Shown here in pieces: positions 37,234-45,432 of a DNA stretch of 64,000 bases. This stretch comes from an uncultured Lachnospiraceae bacterium (GTDB lineage: Bacteria > Bacillota > Clostridia > Lachnospirales > Lachnospiraceae), in contig CAJTPS010000018.1 of NCBI GenBank assembly GCA_910578555.1, forward strand, positions 1 through 64,000, given 5' to 3'. Within the stretch, counting starts at the first letter, position 1, and the number at the start of each line of letters is the position of its first letter. The notes below the pieces were generated by a model. The model was not told the DNA's origin. It did no database searches and was given only the letters and a program-made list of their open reading frames with translations. A program made the position numbers and the translations under genes.

Positions 37234-39351
37234 TTGGCTGGAAGAGAATATCCGTTAGAGAGAACCAGAAATATAGGTATTATGGCTCATATCGATGCCG
37301 GTAAGACCACATTGACAGAGCGTATCTTATATTATACTGGCGTAAACTACAAGATCGGTGATACTCATGAAGGTACTGCTACCATGGACTGGATGGAACA
37401 GGAGCAGGAAAGAGGTATCACGATCACATCAGCCGCTACGACATGCCACTGGACTTTGGAAGAGAATTGCAAACCGAAGGAAGGTGCATTAGAGCATCGT
37501 ATCAATATTATTGATACGCCTGGTCACGTTGACTTTACTGTAGAAGTTGAACGTTCACTCCGTGTACTTGATGGCGCCGTAGGTGTATTTTGTGCAAAGG
37601 GTGGTGTTGAACCACAGTCAGAGAACGTATGGAGACAGGCTGATACCTACAACGTACCGAGAATGGCATTTATCAATAAGATGGATATCTTAGGTGCAAA
37701 CTTCTACGGTGCGGTAGACCAGATCAGAAACAGACTGGGTAAAAATGCTATTATTCTTCAGCTGCCGATTGGTAAAGAAGATGAGTTTAAGGGCATTATT
37801 GACCTGTTCGAGATGAAGGCATATATCTACAATGATGATAAGGGTGAGGATATCCAGATTACGGAGATTCCTGCTGATATGGCGGATGACGCTGCCCTCT
37901 ATCATGATGAACTGGTAGAGAAAGTCTGCGAACTGGATGACGATCTTACAATGATGTATCTGGAGGGCGAGGAGCCTTCCGTAGAAGATATGAAGAAAGC
38001 ACTGCGTAAGGGTACCTGCGAATGTACGGCAGTTCCCGTTTGCTGTGGTTCCGCGTACAGAAACAGGGGCGTGCAGAAGCTTCTGGATGCAGTTCTGGAG
38101 TATATGCCGGCGCCCACAGACATTCCTGCGATCAAGGGCGTAGATCCTGATGGTAACGAGGTAGAGAGACATGCATCTGATGATGAGCCTTTCTCTGCGC
38201 TTGCATTTAAGATCATGGCTGACCCGTTCGTAGGTAAGCTTGCATTCTTCCGTGTATATTCCGGCACGATGAACTCCGGTTCTTACGTGCTGAATGCAAC
38301 AAAAGACAAGAAAGAGCGTGTGGGACGTATCCTGCAGATGCACGCAAATAAGAGAGCAGAACTGGATAAGGTATATTCCGGTGATATTGCTGCAGCAGTC
38401 GGTTTTAAGCTGACAACAACAGGTGATACTATTTGTGATGAGCAGCATCCGGTTATCCTGGAGTCCATGGAATTCCCCGAGCCGGTTATCGAGCTGGCGA
38501 TCGAGCCGAAGACCAAAGCAGGTCAGGGCAAGATGGGTGAGGCGCTTGCAAAGCTTGCAGAAGAGGATCCGACTTTCCGTGCGCATACCAACCAAGAAAC
38601 CGGTCAGACAATTATCGCAGGTATGGGTGAACTGCATCTGGAGATTATCGTTGACCGTCTGCTTCGTGAATACAAAGTAGAGGCTAATGTAGGCGCTCCG
38701 CAGGTTTCTTACAAAGAGACATTTACCAAGCCTGTGGATCAGGAGTACAAATATGCGAAACAGTCCGGCGGTCGTGGACAGTACGGTCACTGTAAAGTTA
38801 AGTTTGAGCCTATGGACCCGAACGGTGAGGAGACATTCAAGTTTGAGACCAGCGTAGTCGGCGGCGCGATTCCGAAGGAATATATTCCGGCGGTCGGCGA
38901 AGGTATCGAGGAAGCGTCCAAAGCAGGTGTTCTGGGCGGATTCCCGGTACTTGGCGTTCATGCCAATGTATATGACGGTTCCTACCATGAGGTTGACTCT
39001 TCCGAGATGGCATTCCACATTGCCGGTTCCATGTGTTTCAAAGAGGCAATGAAGAAAGCAGGTCCCGTACTTCTCGAGCCGATCATGAAGGTTGAGGTAA
39101 CAATGCCGGAAGAGTATATGGGTGATGTTATCGGTGATATCAACTCCCGCCGCGGACGTATCGAAGGTATGGAAGATATCGGCGGTGGTAAGATGGTGAA
39201 AGGCTATGTGCCGCTTGCTGAGATGTTCGGTTATGCCACCGACCTGCGTTCTAAGACACAGGGACGCGGTAACTACTCCATGTTCTTTGAGAAATACGAG
39301 CAGGTACCGAAGAGCGTACAGGAAAAGGTTCTGGCAGCAAAAGCAAAGTAA
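37234..39351 (+). CDS. fusA: Elongation factor G
   Basis: 705 residues. GTPase motifs: MAHIDAGKTTLTERI (G1), RGITITSAATTCHW (G2), DTPGHVDF (G3), NKMD (G4). Domain IV motif QSGGRGQYGHCKVKFEPMDP is present, as is the domain V ending RSKTQGRGNYSMFFEKYEQV. I placed the start on the TTG at 37234, eight bases after AAGGAGG, because EF-G homology begins at AGREYPLERTRN; the longer frame has no homology. Confidence 0.96.
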   Translation: MAGREYPLERTRNIGIMAHIDAGKTTLTERILYYTGVNYKIGDTHEGTATMDWMEQEQERGITITSAATTCHWTLEENCKPKEGALEHRINIIDTPGHVDFTVEVERSLRVLDGAVGVFCAKGGVEPQSENVWRQADTYNVPRMAFINKMDILGANFYGAVDQIRNRLGKNAIILQLPIGKEDEFKGIIDLFEMKAYIYNDDKGEDIQITEIPADMADDAALYHDELVEKVCELDDDLTMMYLEGEEPSVEDMKKALRKGTCECTAVPVCCGSAYRNRGVQKLLDAVLEYMPAPTDIPAIKGVDPDGNEVERHASDDEPFSALAFKIMADPFVGKLAFFRVYSGTMNSGSYVLNATKDKKERVGRILQMHANKRAELDKVYSGDIAAAVGFKLTTTGDTICDEQHPVILESMEFPEPVIELAIEPKTKAGQGKMGEALAKLAEEDPTFRAHTNQETGQTIIAGMGELHLEIIVDRLLREYKVEANVGAPQVSYKETFTKPVDQEYKYAKQSGGRGQYGHCKVKFEPMDPNGEETFKFETSVVGGAIPKEYIPAVGEGIEEASKAGVLGGFPVLGVHANVYDGSYHEVDSSEMAFHIAGSMCFKEAMKKAGPVLLEPIMKVEVTMPEEYMGDVIGDINSRRGRIEGMEDIGGGKMVKGYVPLAEMFGYATDLRSKTQGRGNYSMFFEKYEQVPKSVQEKVLAAKAK

Positions 39352-39606
39352 GGTTGTGAAAACATTTAGAACAGGCTCGAAAATGCCTCGCATTTCCTCG
39401 CTGTATTGGATTTATCCAATAAAAATATTTGAAAATCGTCTTATGTCTGCAAGCAGCCAACAACGATTTCCCAATATTTTTGCTGTTCTAAATGGTTGAT
39501 GCAAATAATGCTTGAAAATCTTGGCAATCTTTAATATAATCAAAGATAGCTGATTGTAGAGAAACATTTTAAAAATTTATTGAGTTTTATAAGGAGGACT
39601 TTAGAA

Positions 39607-40794
39607 ATGGCTAAAGCTAAGTTTGAAAGAAACAAACCACATTGTAATATCGGCACCATTGGTCACGTTGACCATGGTAAAACAACTTTGACGGCAGCGA
39701 TCACAAAGGTACTTTCCGAGAGAGTTGCAGGTAACACTGCTACAGATTTCGAGAATATCGATAAGGCTCCGGAAGAGAGAGAAAGAGGTATCACGATTTC
39801 TACCGCTCATGTTGAGTATGAGACAGATAAGAGACACTACGCTCACGTTGACTGCCCCGGACATGCTGACTACGTTAAGAACATGATCACAGGTGCTGCT
39901 CAGATGGATGGCGCTATCCTTGTTGTAGCTGCTACAGACGGTGTTATGGCTCAGACCAAAGAGCACATCCTTCTGTCCCGTCAGGTAGGTGTACCTTATA
40001 TCGTAGTATTCATGAACAAGTGCGATATGGTAGACGATCCTGAGCTGCTTGAGCTGGTTGAGATGGAGATCACAGAGCAGTTAGAGGAGTACGAGTTCAC
40101 AGACTGCCCGATCGTTAAAGGTTCCGCTCTGAAGGCTCTGGAAGATCCTGCCAGTGAGTGGGGCGACAAGATCATGGAGCTTATGAGCACAGTTGATGAG
40201 TATATTCCTGATCCTCAGCGTGATACAGATAAGCCTTTCCTTATGCCTGTTGAGGACGTATTCTCTATCACAGGTCGTGGTACTGTTGCTACAGGTAGAG
40301 TAGAGCGTGGTACACTGCATATGTCTGATGACGTTGAAATCATCGGTGTAAAGGAAGAGACACAGAAATCTGTTGTAACAGGTATCGAGATGTTCCGTAA
40401 GTTACTGGATGAGGCACAGGCCGGTGATAACATCGGTGTTCTGCTTCGTGGTATCCAGAGAACTGATATCGAAAGAGGACAGGTTCTTGCTAAACCCGGT
40501 TCTGTAACCTGCCACAGAAAGTTTACAGCTCAGGTTTACGTTCTGACAAAGGACGAGGGTGGCCGTCATACACCTTTCTTCAACAACTATAGACCGCAGT
40601 TCTACTTCAGAACAACAGATATCACAGGTGTTTGTAATCTGCCTGATGGCACAGAGATGTGCATGCCTGGTGATAACGTAGAGATGACCATTGAGTTGAT
40701 TCACCCGATTGCTATGGAGCAGGGTCTTACGTTTGCGATCCGTGAGGGTGGTCGTACAGTAGGTTCTGGACGTGTGGCTACTATCATCGAGTAA
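39607..40794 (+). CDS. tuf: Elongation factor Tu
   Basis: 395 residues. GHVDHGKTTL (G1), RGITISTAHVEYE (G2), DCPGHADYVKNMITGAAQMD (G3), NKCD (G4) and the C-terminal GGRHTPFFNNYRPQFYFRTT are all present. ATG at 39607 after AAGGAGG. The last 17 codons (from 40741) begin inside the 13-bp integration core and appear to be supplied by the integrated element: after the core, the sequence up to the terminator is on the element side. The encoded protein is nevertheless complete. Confidence 0.97.
   Translation: MAKAKFERNKPHCNIGTIGHVDHGKTTLTAAITKVLSERVAGNTATDFENIDKAPEERERGITISTAHVEYETDKRHYAHVDCPGHADYVKNMITGAAQMDGAILVVAATDGVMAQTKEHILLSRQVGVPYIVVFMNKCDMVDDPELLELVEMEITEQLEEYEFTDCPIVKGSALKALEDPASEWGDKIMELMSTVDEYIPDPQRDTDKPFLMPVEDVFSITGRGTVATGRVERGTLHMSDDVEIIGVKEETQKSVVTGIEMFRKLLDEAQAGDNIGVLLRGIQRTDIERGQVLAKPGSVTCHRKFTAQVYVLTKDEGGRHTPFFNNYRPQFYFRTTDITGVCNLPDGTEMCMPGDNVEMTIELIHPIAMEQGLTFAIREGGRTVGSGRVATIIE
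40740..40752 (+). other. attL: integration core in the tuf gene
   Basis: CCGTGAGGGTGGT, in the codons for I-R-E-G-G near the end of tuf. The identical 13 bases recur at 48042-48054 in the same orientation, again followed by codons for the EF-Tu C-terminus. This is the expected footprint of a tyrosine integrase that uses the 3' end of tuf as target. Confidence 0.8.
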
Positions 40795-40817
40795 TTAGTA
40801 AAAAGCTATATTTTATG

Positions 40818-40848
40818 GGGCTTTCCGAGAAATCGGGAAGCCCTTTTT
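40818..40848 (+). terminator. Terminator of tuf (element-borne copy)
   Basis: GGGCTTTCCGA-GAAA-TCGGGAAGCCC, an 11-bp stem (one G-U) followed by TTTTT, 24 bases after the tuf stop. A different hairpin with a related outer stem follows the second tuf end at 48121. Confidence 0.9.
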
Positions 40849-40878
40849 GAAACTTTGCAACAGTGAAAATGTGCAAAG

Positions 40879-40897
40879 CGGTGCCAAAACGGTGCCA
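40879..40897 (+). repeat. Left arm-type repeats of element 1
   Basis: CGGTGCCAAAACGGTGCCA: two GGTGCC boxes 11 bases apart. An inverted copy (TTGGCACCGTTTT) follows at 40918-40931, and the direct pair recurs at 47922-47940. They are probably integrase arm-binding sites. Confidence 0.6.
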
Positions 40898-40904
40898 TAA
40901 AAAG

Positions 40905-40941
40905 AACTCCGATGAAATTTGGCACCGTTTTCATCGGAGTT
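40905..40941 (-). terminator. Terminator for the minus-strand gene pair of element 1
   Basis: AACTCCGATGAAA (40905) pairs with TTTCATCGGAGTT (40929), 13 bp. On the minus strand it is followed by CTTTTTATGG, so it ends leftward transcription. The loop contains an inverted GGTGCC box. Confidence 0.75.
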
Positions 40942-40948
40942 TGTCTTT

Positions 40949-40969
40949 TTACCAACCTTTTATTTGCTT
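40949..40969 (-). repeat. Duplicated 3' end of the repressor gene
   Basis: On the minus strand these 21 bases read codons for K-Q-I-K-G-W and a stop, differing by one silent base from the true end of the repressor gene (42019-42039). The copy lies next to the terminator at 40905, while the repressor itself is now separated from that terminator by the SIR2-like gene. Confidence 0.8.
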
Positions 40970-40982
40970 ATTTGGACAGAGC

Positions 40983-41969
40983 CTATTTCATAGAATTCCA
41001 AAGTTTAGTGACCTTTTTATAGGTTACTGGTTTTCTAAGATGATGAGGTAATTCAATTCTATCTTCATCTTTAAGATAATAATATATAACAGACTTAATT
41101 TTCGGATTAGTGTTGATTAGTAAAAATAGGTGTTCATCATTTGCTGGTGCCAAACCTACGATTTCTAATTGACCACTAATAGATTTAAAAAGAATTTCTT
41201 TATTCTTTGTATCAGGTTCAATCATTTCGCCGTACTTTTCTAGCCAAGACCAACTCATAATTGCGTCGCTATATATATGTTCCATATTGGGAACTTTCTT
41301 AGATATTAGTACATCACATTCTGTTTTATGTGTTGCATAGTATAGGCTTGTAACATTGTATTCAGAGGATAGTTTTCCAAATTCACCATGAAGGTGACAC
41401 ACTTTGTCTGTACTTCCTAATGAATTTTCTAAGTTATAATCGTAGTTTGTTGTAAATATATTTTTAAATTTGTTGAGATATGTATTTAGCCCCGGATAAA
41501 AGTTTTTGTATACATCATTAATCAAACCATCATTATATATTCCATCAACAAACATCTGTTGTAATAATGTGAATACAGTCTTTCTATATAATTCACTTTG
41601 GATTTCTCCGTCTTTAGATTTAAAACCATTATTGAATATCTCAAATGCCAAAAAGTAATCTTCTAAAAATACAGAAGTAATACTACTATTATTTGGGTAC
41701 GTTCTTGTAATTCTGTCTAATTCCATAGCCATAAATGCATTATCAACCTTGTTTCTGCATTTGCCGGCTTTTATATGATTAATTACTATAACCATTTTCT
41801 CTAATAACTCTATTTGCTCGTTTGTTGATAAGCTATTTTCGGTTAAAGCAGTATATTTACCTGCATTGATATTGTTAATAATTCGATTCATTATGGCAGC
41901 ACCAGAGTATACATCAAGTCCACCAAATTGAATATTAATACCATTTCCTATTAATAAATTATGCTCCAT
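40983..41969 (-). CDS. SIR2-like domain protein, candidate defence effector
   Basis: 328 residues. LLIGNGINIQFGG at the N-terminus resembles the nucleotide-binding loop of SIR2-like proteins, NIFTTNYDYNLE carries the Asn/Asp of that family, and CHLHGEF carries the expected catalytic His. The C-terminal region (EIVGLAPANDEHLFLLIN) matches the way such folds close. SIR2-like proteins on mobile elements are commonly NAD-degrading anti-phage effectors; this activity is inferred. The gene is clearly more AT-rich than its neighbours, has AGGTGG before the ATG, and lies as cargo between the repressor and the element end. No partner gene is adjacent, so it would act alone. A DUF4917-like relative without NADase activity is the main alternative. 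Confidence 0.65.
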   Translation of the reverse strand: MEHNLLIGNGINIQFGGLDVYSGAAIMNRIINNINAGKYTALTENSLSTNEQIELLEKMVIVINHIKAGKCRNKVDNAFMAMELDRITRTYPNNSSITSVFLEDYFLAFEIFNNGFKSKDGEIQSELYRKTVFTLLQQMFVDGIYNDGLINDVYKNFYPGLNTYLNKFKNIFTTNYDYNLENSLGSTDKVCHLHGEFGKLSSEYNVTSLYYATHKTECDVLISKKVPNMEHIYSDAIMSWSWLEKYGEMIEPDTKNKEILFKSISGQLEIVGLAPANDEHLFLLINTNPKIKSVIYYYLKDEDRIELPHHLRKPVTYKKVTKLWNSMK

Positions 41970-42018
41970 ATTTTTCCACCTTTAAATTGGGTTTTATTTT
42001 TGTATTTATTTTGATTTT

Positions 42019-42501
42019 TTACCAACCCTTTATTTGCTTTACCTGTTCTGCCCGCTCTTTGTCTTTATGGTACTGCAACTTGAACTGTATCGTTTCCACT
42101 ACTTCCTTTCTTGCTTCATCGTCTAGCTGATAAAATGAAGTCAACAGGTTATCCACATCGGGCATACTGTTTTTCCCAAACAGGTACATAAGCGGATATA
42201 GGGAATTTTTCAGATATACTTTTACCCTGTTTCCGTCAAGAGCGCCATTTAGTCCATCGGGGAGCGTGGGATATATTTCTTCTTCGGTAATAGCGCCGGA
42301 GAATGGACTAGCAGCGCATATCTCATTCACATCAATTTCTAATTCGTTTGCCAACCGCAAGGCAAAGTCAAATCGGATATTGGAATCCTTTTGAATAATA
42401 GAATATAGTGTTGTAGCACTAATTCCAGTAGCCCTTGCAATCTGACGGACATTTGTGTTCTTACTGTCAAGTATTTCTTTCAGTTTCTTTCCATCGCCCA
42501 T
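42019..42501 (-). CDS. XRE-family repressor of element 1
   Basis: 160 residues. Residues about 5-65 form the Cro/CI helix-turn-helix (KLKEILDSKNTNVRQIARAT, GISATTLYSIIQKDSNIRF, DFALRLANELEIDVNEIC). The remainder is a helical tail with FYQLDDEARKEVVETIQFKL, typical of ICE/IME repressors. It is divergent from the excisionase-integrase pair, with TACGAANTTCGTA operators between, so it most likely keeps excision silent. Start ATG at 42501 with AGGAGG upstream. Confidence 0.87.
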   Translation of the reverse strand: MGDGKKLKEILDSKNTNVRQIARATGISATTLYSIIQKDSNIRFDFALRLANELEIDVNEICAASPFSGAITEEEIYPTLPDGLNGALDGNRVKVYLKNSLYPLMYLFGKNSMPDVDNLLTSFYQLDDEARKEVVETIQFKLQYHKDKERAEQVKQIKGW

Positions 42502-42610
42502 AGTAACCTCCTATTTTCATATGTTGAATAATTACGAAAAGCATAAATCCTATTTATCATCATACCACATATACGAAAAACATAAAAGAGTAAAATAGAA
42601 AAAATGTAAA

Positions 42611-42689
42611 TACGAAGTTCGTAAAAATATTTTTACGAAGTGTTGACATTGTTTGGATAAGGTGCTAATATGTATATACGAAATTCGTA
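42611..42689 (+). promoter_or_regulatory. Excision promoter with flanking operators
   Basis: TTGACA (42643-42648), 17 bases, TAATAT (42666-42671) drives xis and int. Perfect palindromes TACGAAGTTCGTA (42611-42623) and TACGAAATTCGTA (42677-42689) flank it, and half sites (TTACGAA, TAACGAAA, ATACGAAAAAC) are scattered from 42533 to 42702. The divergent repressor is the obvious ligand. Confidence 0.8.
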
Positions 42690-42747
42690 CAGTAACGAAA
42701 TACAAATAGTGTAATGAATTTCTAAAAGGGGAAAGGAGGACAAACGT

Positions 42748-42942
42748 GTGGCAAACTACCGTTATATGTTGAGTGCGGAAGATATAGCCAAAGAGTTAAA
42801 TTGTTCAAAATCTCATGCCTACAAGATTGTAAAAGAACTGAACAAGGAACTTGCAGGACAGGGGTATATTACAATGGCAGGACGTATTCCGAGGGCATTT
42901 TGGGCAAAGAAAATGTACGGATATGAGTTATCAATAAGCTAA
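42748..42942 (+). CDS. Excisionase (Xis-type HTH protein)
   Basis: 64 residues, GTG start after GGAAAGGAGG. YMLSAEDIAKELNCSKSHAY is a MerR/Xis-like helix-turn-helix, and IPRAFWAKKMYGY is shared with the second element's protein at 48908 (VPRAFWEKKFYGY). Immediately upstream of the integrase. It should bend attachment-site DNA during excision. Confidence 0.85.
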   Translation: MANYRYMLSAEDIAKELNCSKSHAYKIVKELNKELAGQGYITMAGRIPRAFWAKKMYGYELSIS

Positions 42943-42960
42943 GGAAAGGAGCGTGGCAGT

Positions 42961-44037
42961 ATGGCTTATAAGGAGAAAGACACGAAAAAGTGGTCGGCGC
43001 AATGGTTTGAAACAACGGCAAAGGGAGAGAAGAAAAAGCGGAGAAAGAGAGGATTTGAAACAAAAAGAGAAGCGTTAGAGTACGAGCGGCAAAAGAAATT
43101 GAGCAGTAGCCGAAGCATGGATATGAAGTTGAGTGAATTTATGGAGGTCTATTTTGAGGATAAGCAGAATGAATTGAAAGACCGCACCATGAAGAATAAG
43201 CGGTATATGATGGAGCAACACATTATTCCGTACTTTGGCGAACAAATGTTGAGTGAGATTACCGCTTCACAAATCATACAGTGGCAGAACGAAATGCAGA
43301 CAAAGGGATTTTCTGAAAGTTATTTGAGAATGATACAAAATCAGTTGACCTGTATATTTACTCATGCGTCACGCATTTATGATTTGCACACAAATCCATG
43401 TAAGAAAGTGAAGCGCATGGGAAATTCCGATTCAAGAAGTTTGGACTTTTGGACAACAGAGGAATATCAGAGATTTATTCGGACGATAGAGCCGGGGACA
43501 CGCTACTATTTAATCTTTGAAATCCTCTTTTGGACGGGCTGTAGGATTGGCGAATTATTAGCCTTGACAAAGGGCGATATAAGTTTTGAAAATAACCAAA
43601 TCAGCATTACCAAAACTTATTATCGTACTGGAAGGCAGGACGTTATTACAGAACCGAAAACAAAGCAGTCGGTAAGGATGGTTGAAATCCCGGAGTTTTT
43701 GAAAAAGGAAATTAAAGATTTTGTTGACGGTCACTATGGTATGCCGGACGATGAAAGACTTTTCCCAATCGTGCAGGAAGCGGTTCAGCATAAAATGAAA
43801 CGCCAAATTGCGAAAGCCGGAGTGAAGAATATCCGGGTACATGACCTTAGACATTCTCATGTGGCGTACTTAATCAATAAGGGTATAGAACCACTTTTGA
43901 TAAAAGAGAGGGTAGGGCATAAGGATATTCGCATTACGCTGAATACCTACGGACACTTATATCCTAATCAGCAACGGAGAGTGGCAGATTTACTTGACAA
44001 TGAAAAAGGAAATAGCCCCGACAGCGGCAACTGTTAG
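42961..44037 (+). CDS. Tyrosine integrase of element 1
   Basis: 358 residues. N-terminal arm-binding domain (KKWSAQWFETTAKGEKKKRR), core-binding SAM-like domain (about 60-165) and catalytic domain with the expected residues: Arg in FWTGCRIGELLALTKGD, His and Arg in VHDLRHSHVAYLI, His in RVGHKDIRITLN and the nucleophile Tyr in TYGHLYPNQ. Complete and probably active. The target is inferred to be the tuf 3' end from its own element's borders. A hairpin (44054-44097) follows. Confidence 0.94.
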   Translation: MAYKEKDTKKWSAQWFETTAKGEKKKRRKRGFETKREALEYERQKKLSSSRSMDMKLSEFMEVYFEDKQNELKDRTMKNKRYMMEQHIIPYFGEQMLSEITASQIIQWQNEMQTKGFSESYLRMIQNQLTCIFTHASRIYDLHTNPCKKVKRMGNSDSRSLDFWTTEEYQRFIRTIEPGTRYYLIFEILFWTGCRIGELLALTKGDISFENNQISITKTYYRTGRQDVITEPKTKQSVRMVEIPEFLKKEIKDFVDGHYGMPDDERLFPIVQEAVQHKMKRQIAKAGVKNIRVHDLRHSHVAYLINKGIEPLLIKERVGHKDIRITLNTYGHLYPNQQRRVADLLDNEKGNSPDSGNC

Positions 44038-44053
44038 GGCTGTGATAACTGGA

Positions 44054-44100
44054 AAACCTCTGTTATCAACCTCACAATATTAGTATAGCAGAGGTTTCTT
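44054..44100 (+). terminator. Hairpin after the integrase gene
   Basis: AAACCTCTG (44054) and CAGAGGTTT (44089) pair in a 9-bp stem with an AT-rich 26-base loop, followed by CTTCC. A weak terminator or processing site. Confidence 0.45.
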
Positions 44101-44135
44101 CCAGTGGCAACGATTTTTCAGAAATGGAGGGCATT

Positions 44136-45113
44136 ATGGAAGAAACAAAAACAGAATTACAGTTGATTAAATTGTCGGAGATACAGTCGCAGGAAGTTTC
44201 TTGGCTGTGGTTTCCCTTTATCCCTTATGGCAAGCTGACTATTGTTCAAGGCGATCCGGGGGACGGAAAGACAACATTTATTCTGAATATAGCGGCGAAA
44301 CTGTCTAAGGGAGAAAATTTAGACAATGGAATGAATTTTACAGAGCCTTTGAATGTCATCTATCAGAGTGCGGAGGACGGTCTTGCCGATACGGTAAAGC
44401 CCCGGTTAGAACAGGCAAAGGCAGACTGTGAGAAAATCTCGGTCATTGATGAAAAGATAAAATCCCTTTCCATGATAGATGAACGCTTGGAAGAAGCTGT
44501 TATAAAGACGGGCGCAAAGCTGTTGATTTTAGACCCGATACAAGCCTATTTGGGTGGCGGTATGGATATGAACCGGGCAAACGAAGCAAGAGATATGACA
44601 AAGAAATTAGCGGCACTGGCAGAGAAACATCAGTGTGCGATTGTCCTTGTCGGGCATATGAACAAAGCGGCAGGGAATAAGGCGGCATACCGGGGAATGG
44701 GTTCGATTGATTTCTTTGCAGTTGCTAGAAGTGTTTTGTTGGTTGGCAGAGTAGAGGGGGAAGAAAATATAAGGGCTGTAGTGCAGATTAAAAACAACCT
44801 TGCGGCGTTAGGACACCCGAAAGCGTTTGCACTGTCGGAGGACGGCTTTCAGTGGTTAGGAGATTATGAGATTACCGCTGACGAAGTCTTAGGCGGCATT
44901 GCTCCTAAAGCAAATAAAATGGAACAGGCGAAGCGTCTGCTTCGGGAACTGGCAGAAACAAACAATGCCATGCAGAGCAATGAGATTTTCAATCTAGCGG
45001 ACGAACAGGGCATATCAAAGCGGACACTGGAAAATGCAAAGAAAGAGTTAGGCATCCGGGCAAAGCGGATAAACAACACATGGTATTGGGAACTGGATAA
45101 AATCAGACAGTGA
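44136..45113 (+). CDS. RepA-like AAA ATPase / helicase of element 1
   Basis: 325 residues. Walker A GDPGDGKTTFILN, Walker B KLLILDPIQAYLGGG, then a RecA-like motif VLVGHMNKAAGNKAAYRGMG and sensor-like VARSVLLVGRVEG, as in AAA_25/RepA-type hexameric helicases of plasmids and elements. A C-terminal winged-helix-like part (MQSNEIFNLADEQGISKRTL) follows. I chose the ATG at 44136 because GGAGGGC precedes it; another ATG lies four codons earlier. It may support replication of the excised circle or DNA processing for mobilization. Confidence 0.85.
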   Translation: MEETKTELQLIKLSEIQSQEVSWLWFPFIPYGKLTIVQGDPGDGKTTFILNIAAKLSKGENLDNGMNFTEPLNVIYQSAEDGLADTVKPRLEQAKADCEKISVIDEKIKSLSMIDERLEEAVIKTGAKLLILDPIQAYLGGGMDMNRANEARDMTKKLAALAEKHQCAIVLVGHMNKAAGNKAAYRGMGSIDFFAVARSVLLVGRVEGEENIRAVVQIKNNLAALGHPKAFALSEDGFQWLGDYEITADEVLGGIAPKANKMEQAKRLLRELAETNNAMQSNEIFNLADEQGISKRTLENAKKELGIRAKRINNTWYWELDKIRQ

Positions 45114-45259
45114 CGGACAGGCAAGGCAACAGCGCAACAATGCAGGGTATTAGAATTTTGCAGTCTTGGAATTGCGTTCTTGAAGATTGCAAGGTTGCAA
45201 AAATTATAGACATTGCAATGTTGCGCTGTTGGGAGAAAGCCGGAAAGCGGCGGTATCAA

Positions 45260-45376
45260 GGCGGCGAAAAGCCGCCCCGTCCGTTAGGACGGAAAGCCCC
45301 CGGCAGGGCGCAAAGGCACTTTTGATAGAGCGTAGCCTGTCGAAAGTGCTTTTGCGTTACTTTCGCAGAAAGTAAC
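45260..45376 (+). other. Candidate origin of transfer of element 1
   Basis: Four consecutive stems precede the relaxase gene: GGCGGC-GAAAA-GCCGCC, CCGTCC-GTTA-GGACGG, GCACTTT-N20-AAAGTGC and GTTACTTTC-GCA-GAAAGTAAC. The 319-base gap 45114-45432 has no convincing gene; the short frames across it lack homology. MobV relaxases usually nick at an inverted repeat just upstream of their own gene, so the last two stems are the best candidates. Confidence 0.5.
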
Positions 45377-45432
45377 AAAGGCTATGCGCCGTATCCGGCG
45401 CTCATTACCCGATAGGGAGAAAGGGAAATTGA

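Noticed and set aside
37690..39393. 567-codon open frame antisense to fusA
   Set aside because: It is a mirror of the strongly biased fusA codons; the translation is Cys/His/Leu-rich with no domain, and fusA is certain on the other strand.
40863..41051. 62-codon frame across the left arm repeats of element 1
   Set aside because: It spans arm boxes, a terminator and the end of the minus-strand gene; no support as a protein.
45110..45375. Short frames between the RepA-like gene and the relaxase
   Set aside because: No homology or site; the region is dominated by inverted repeats typical of an origin of transfer.
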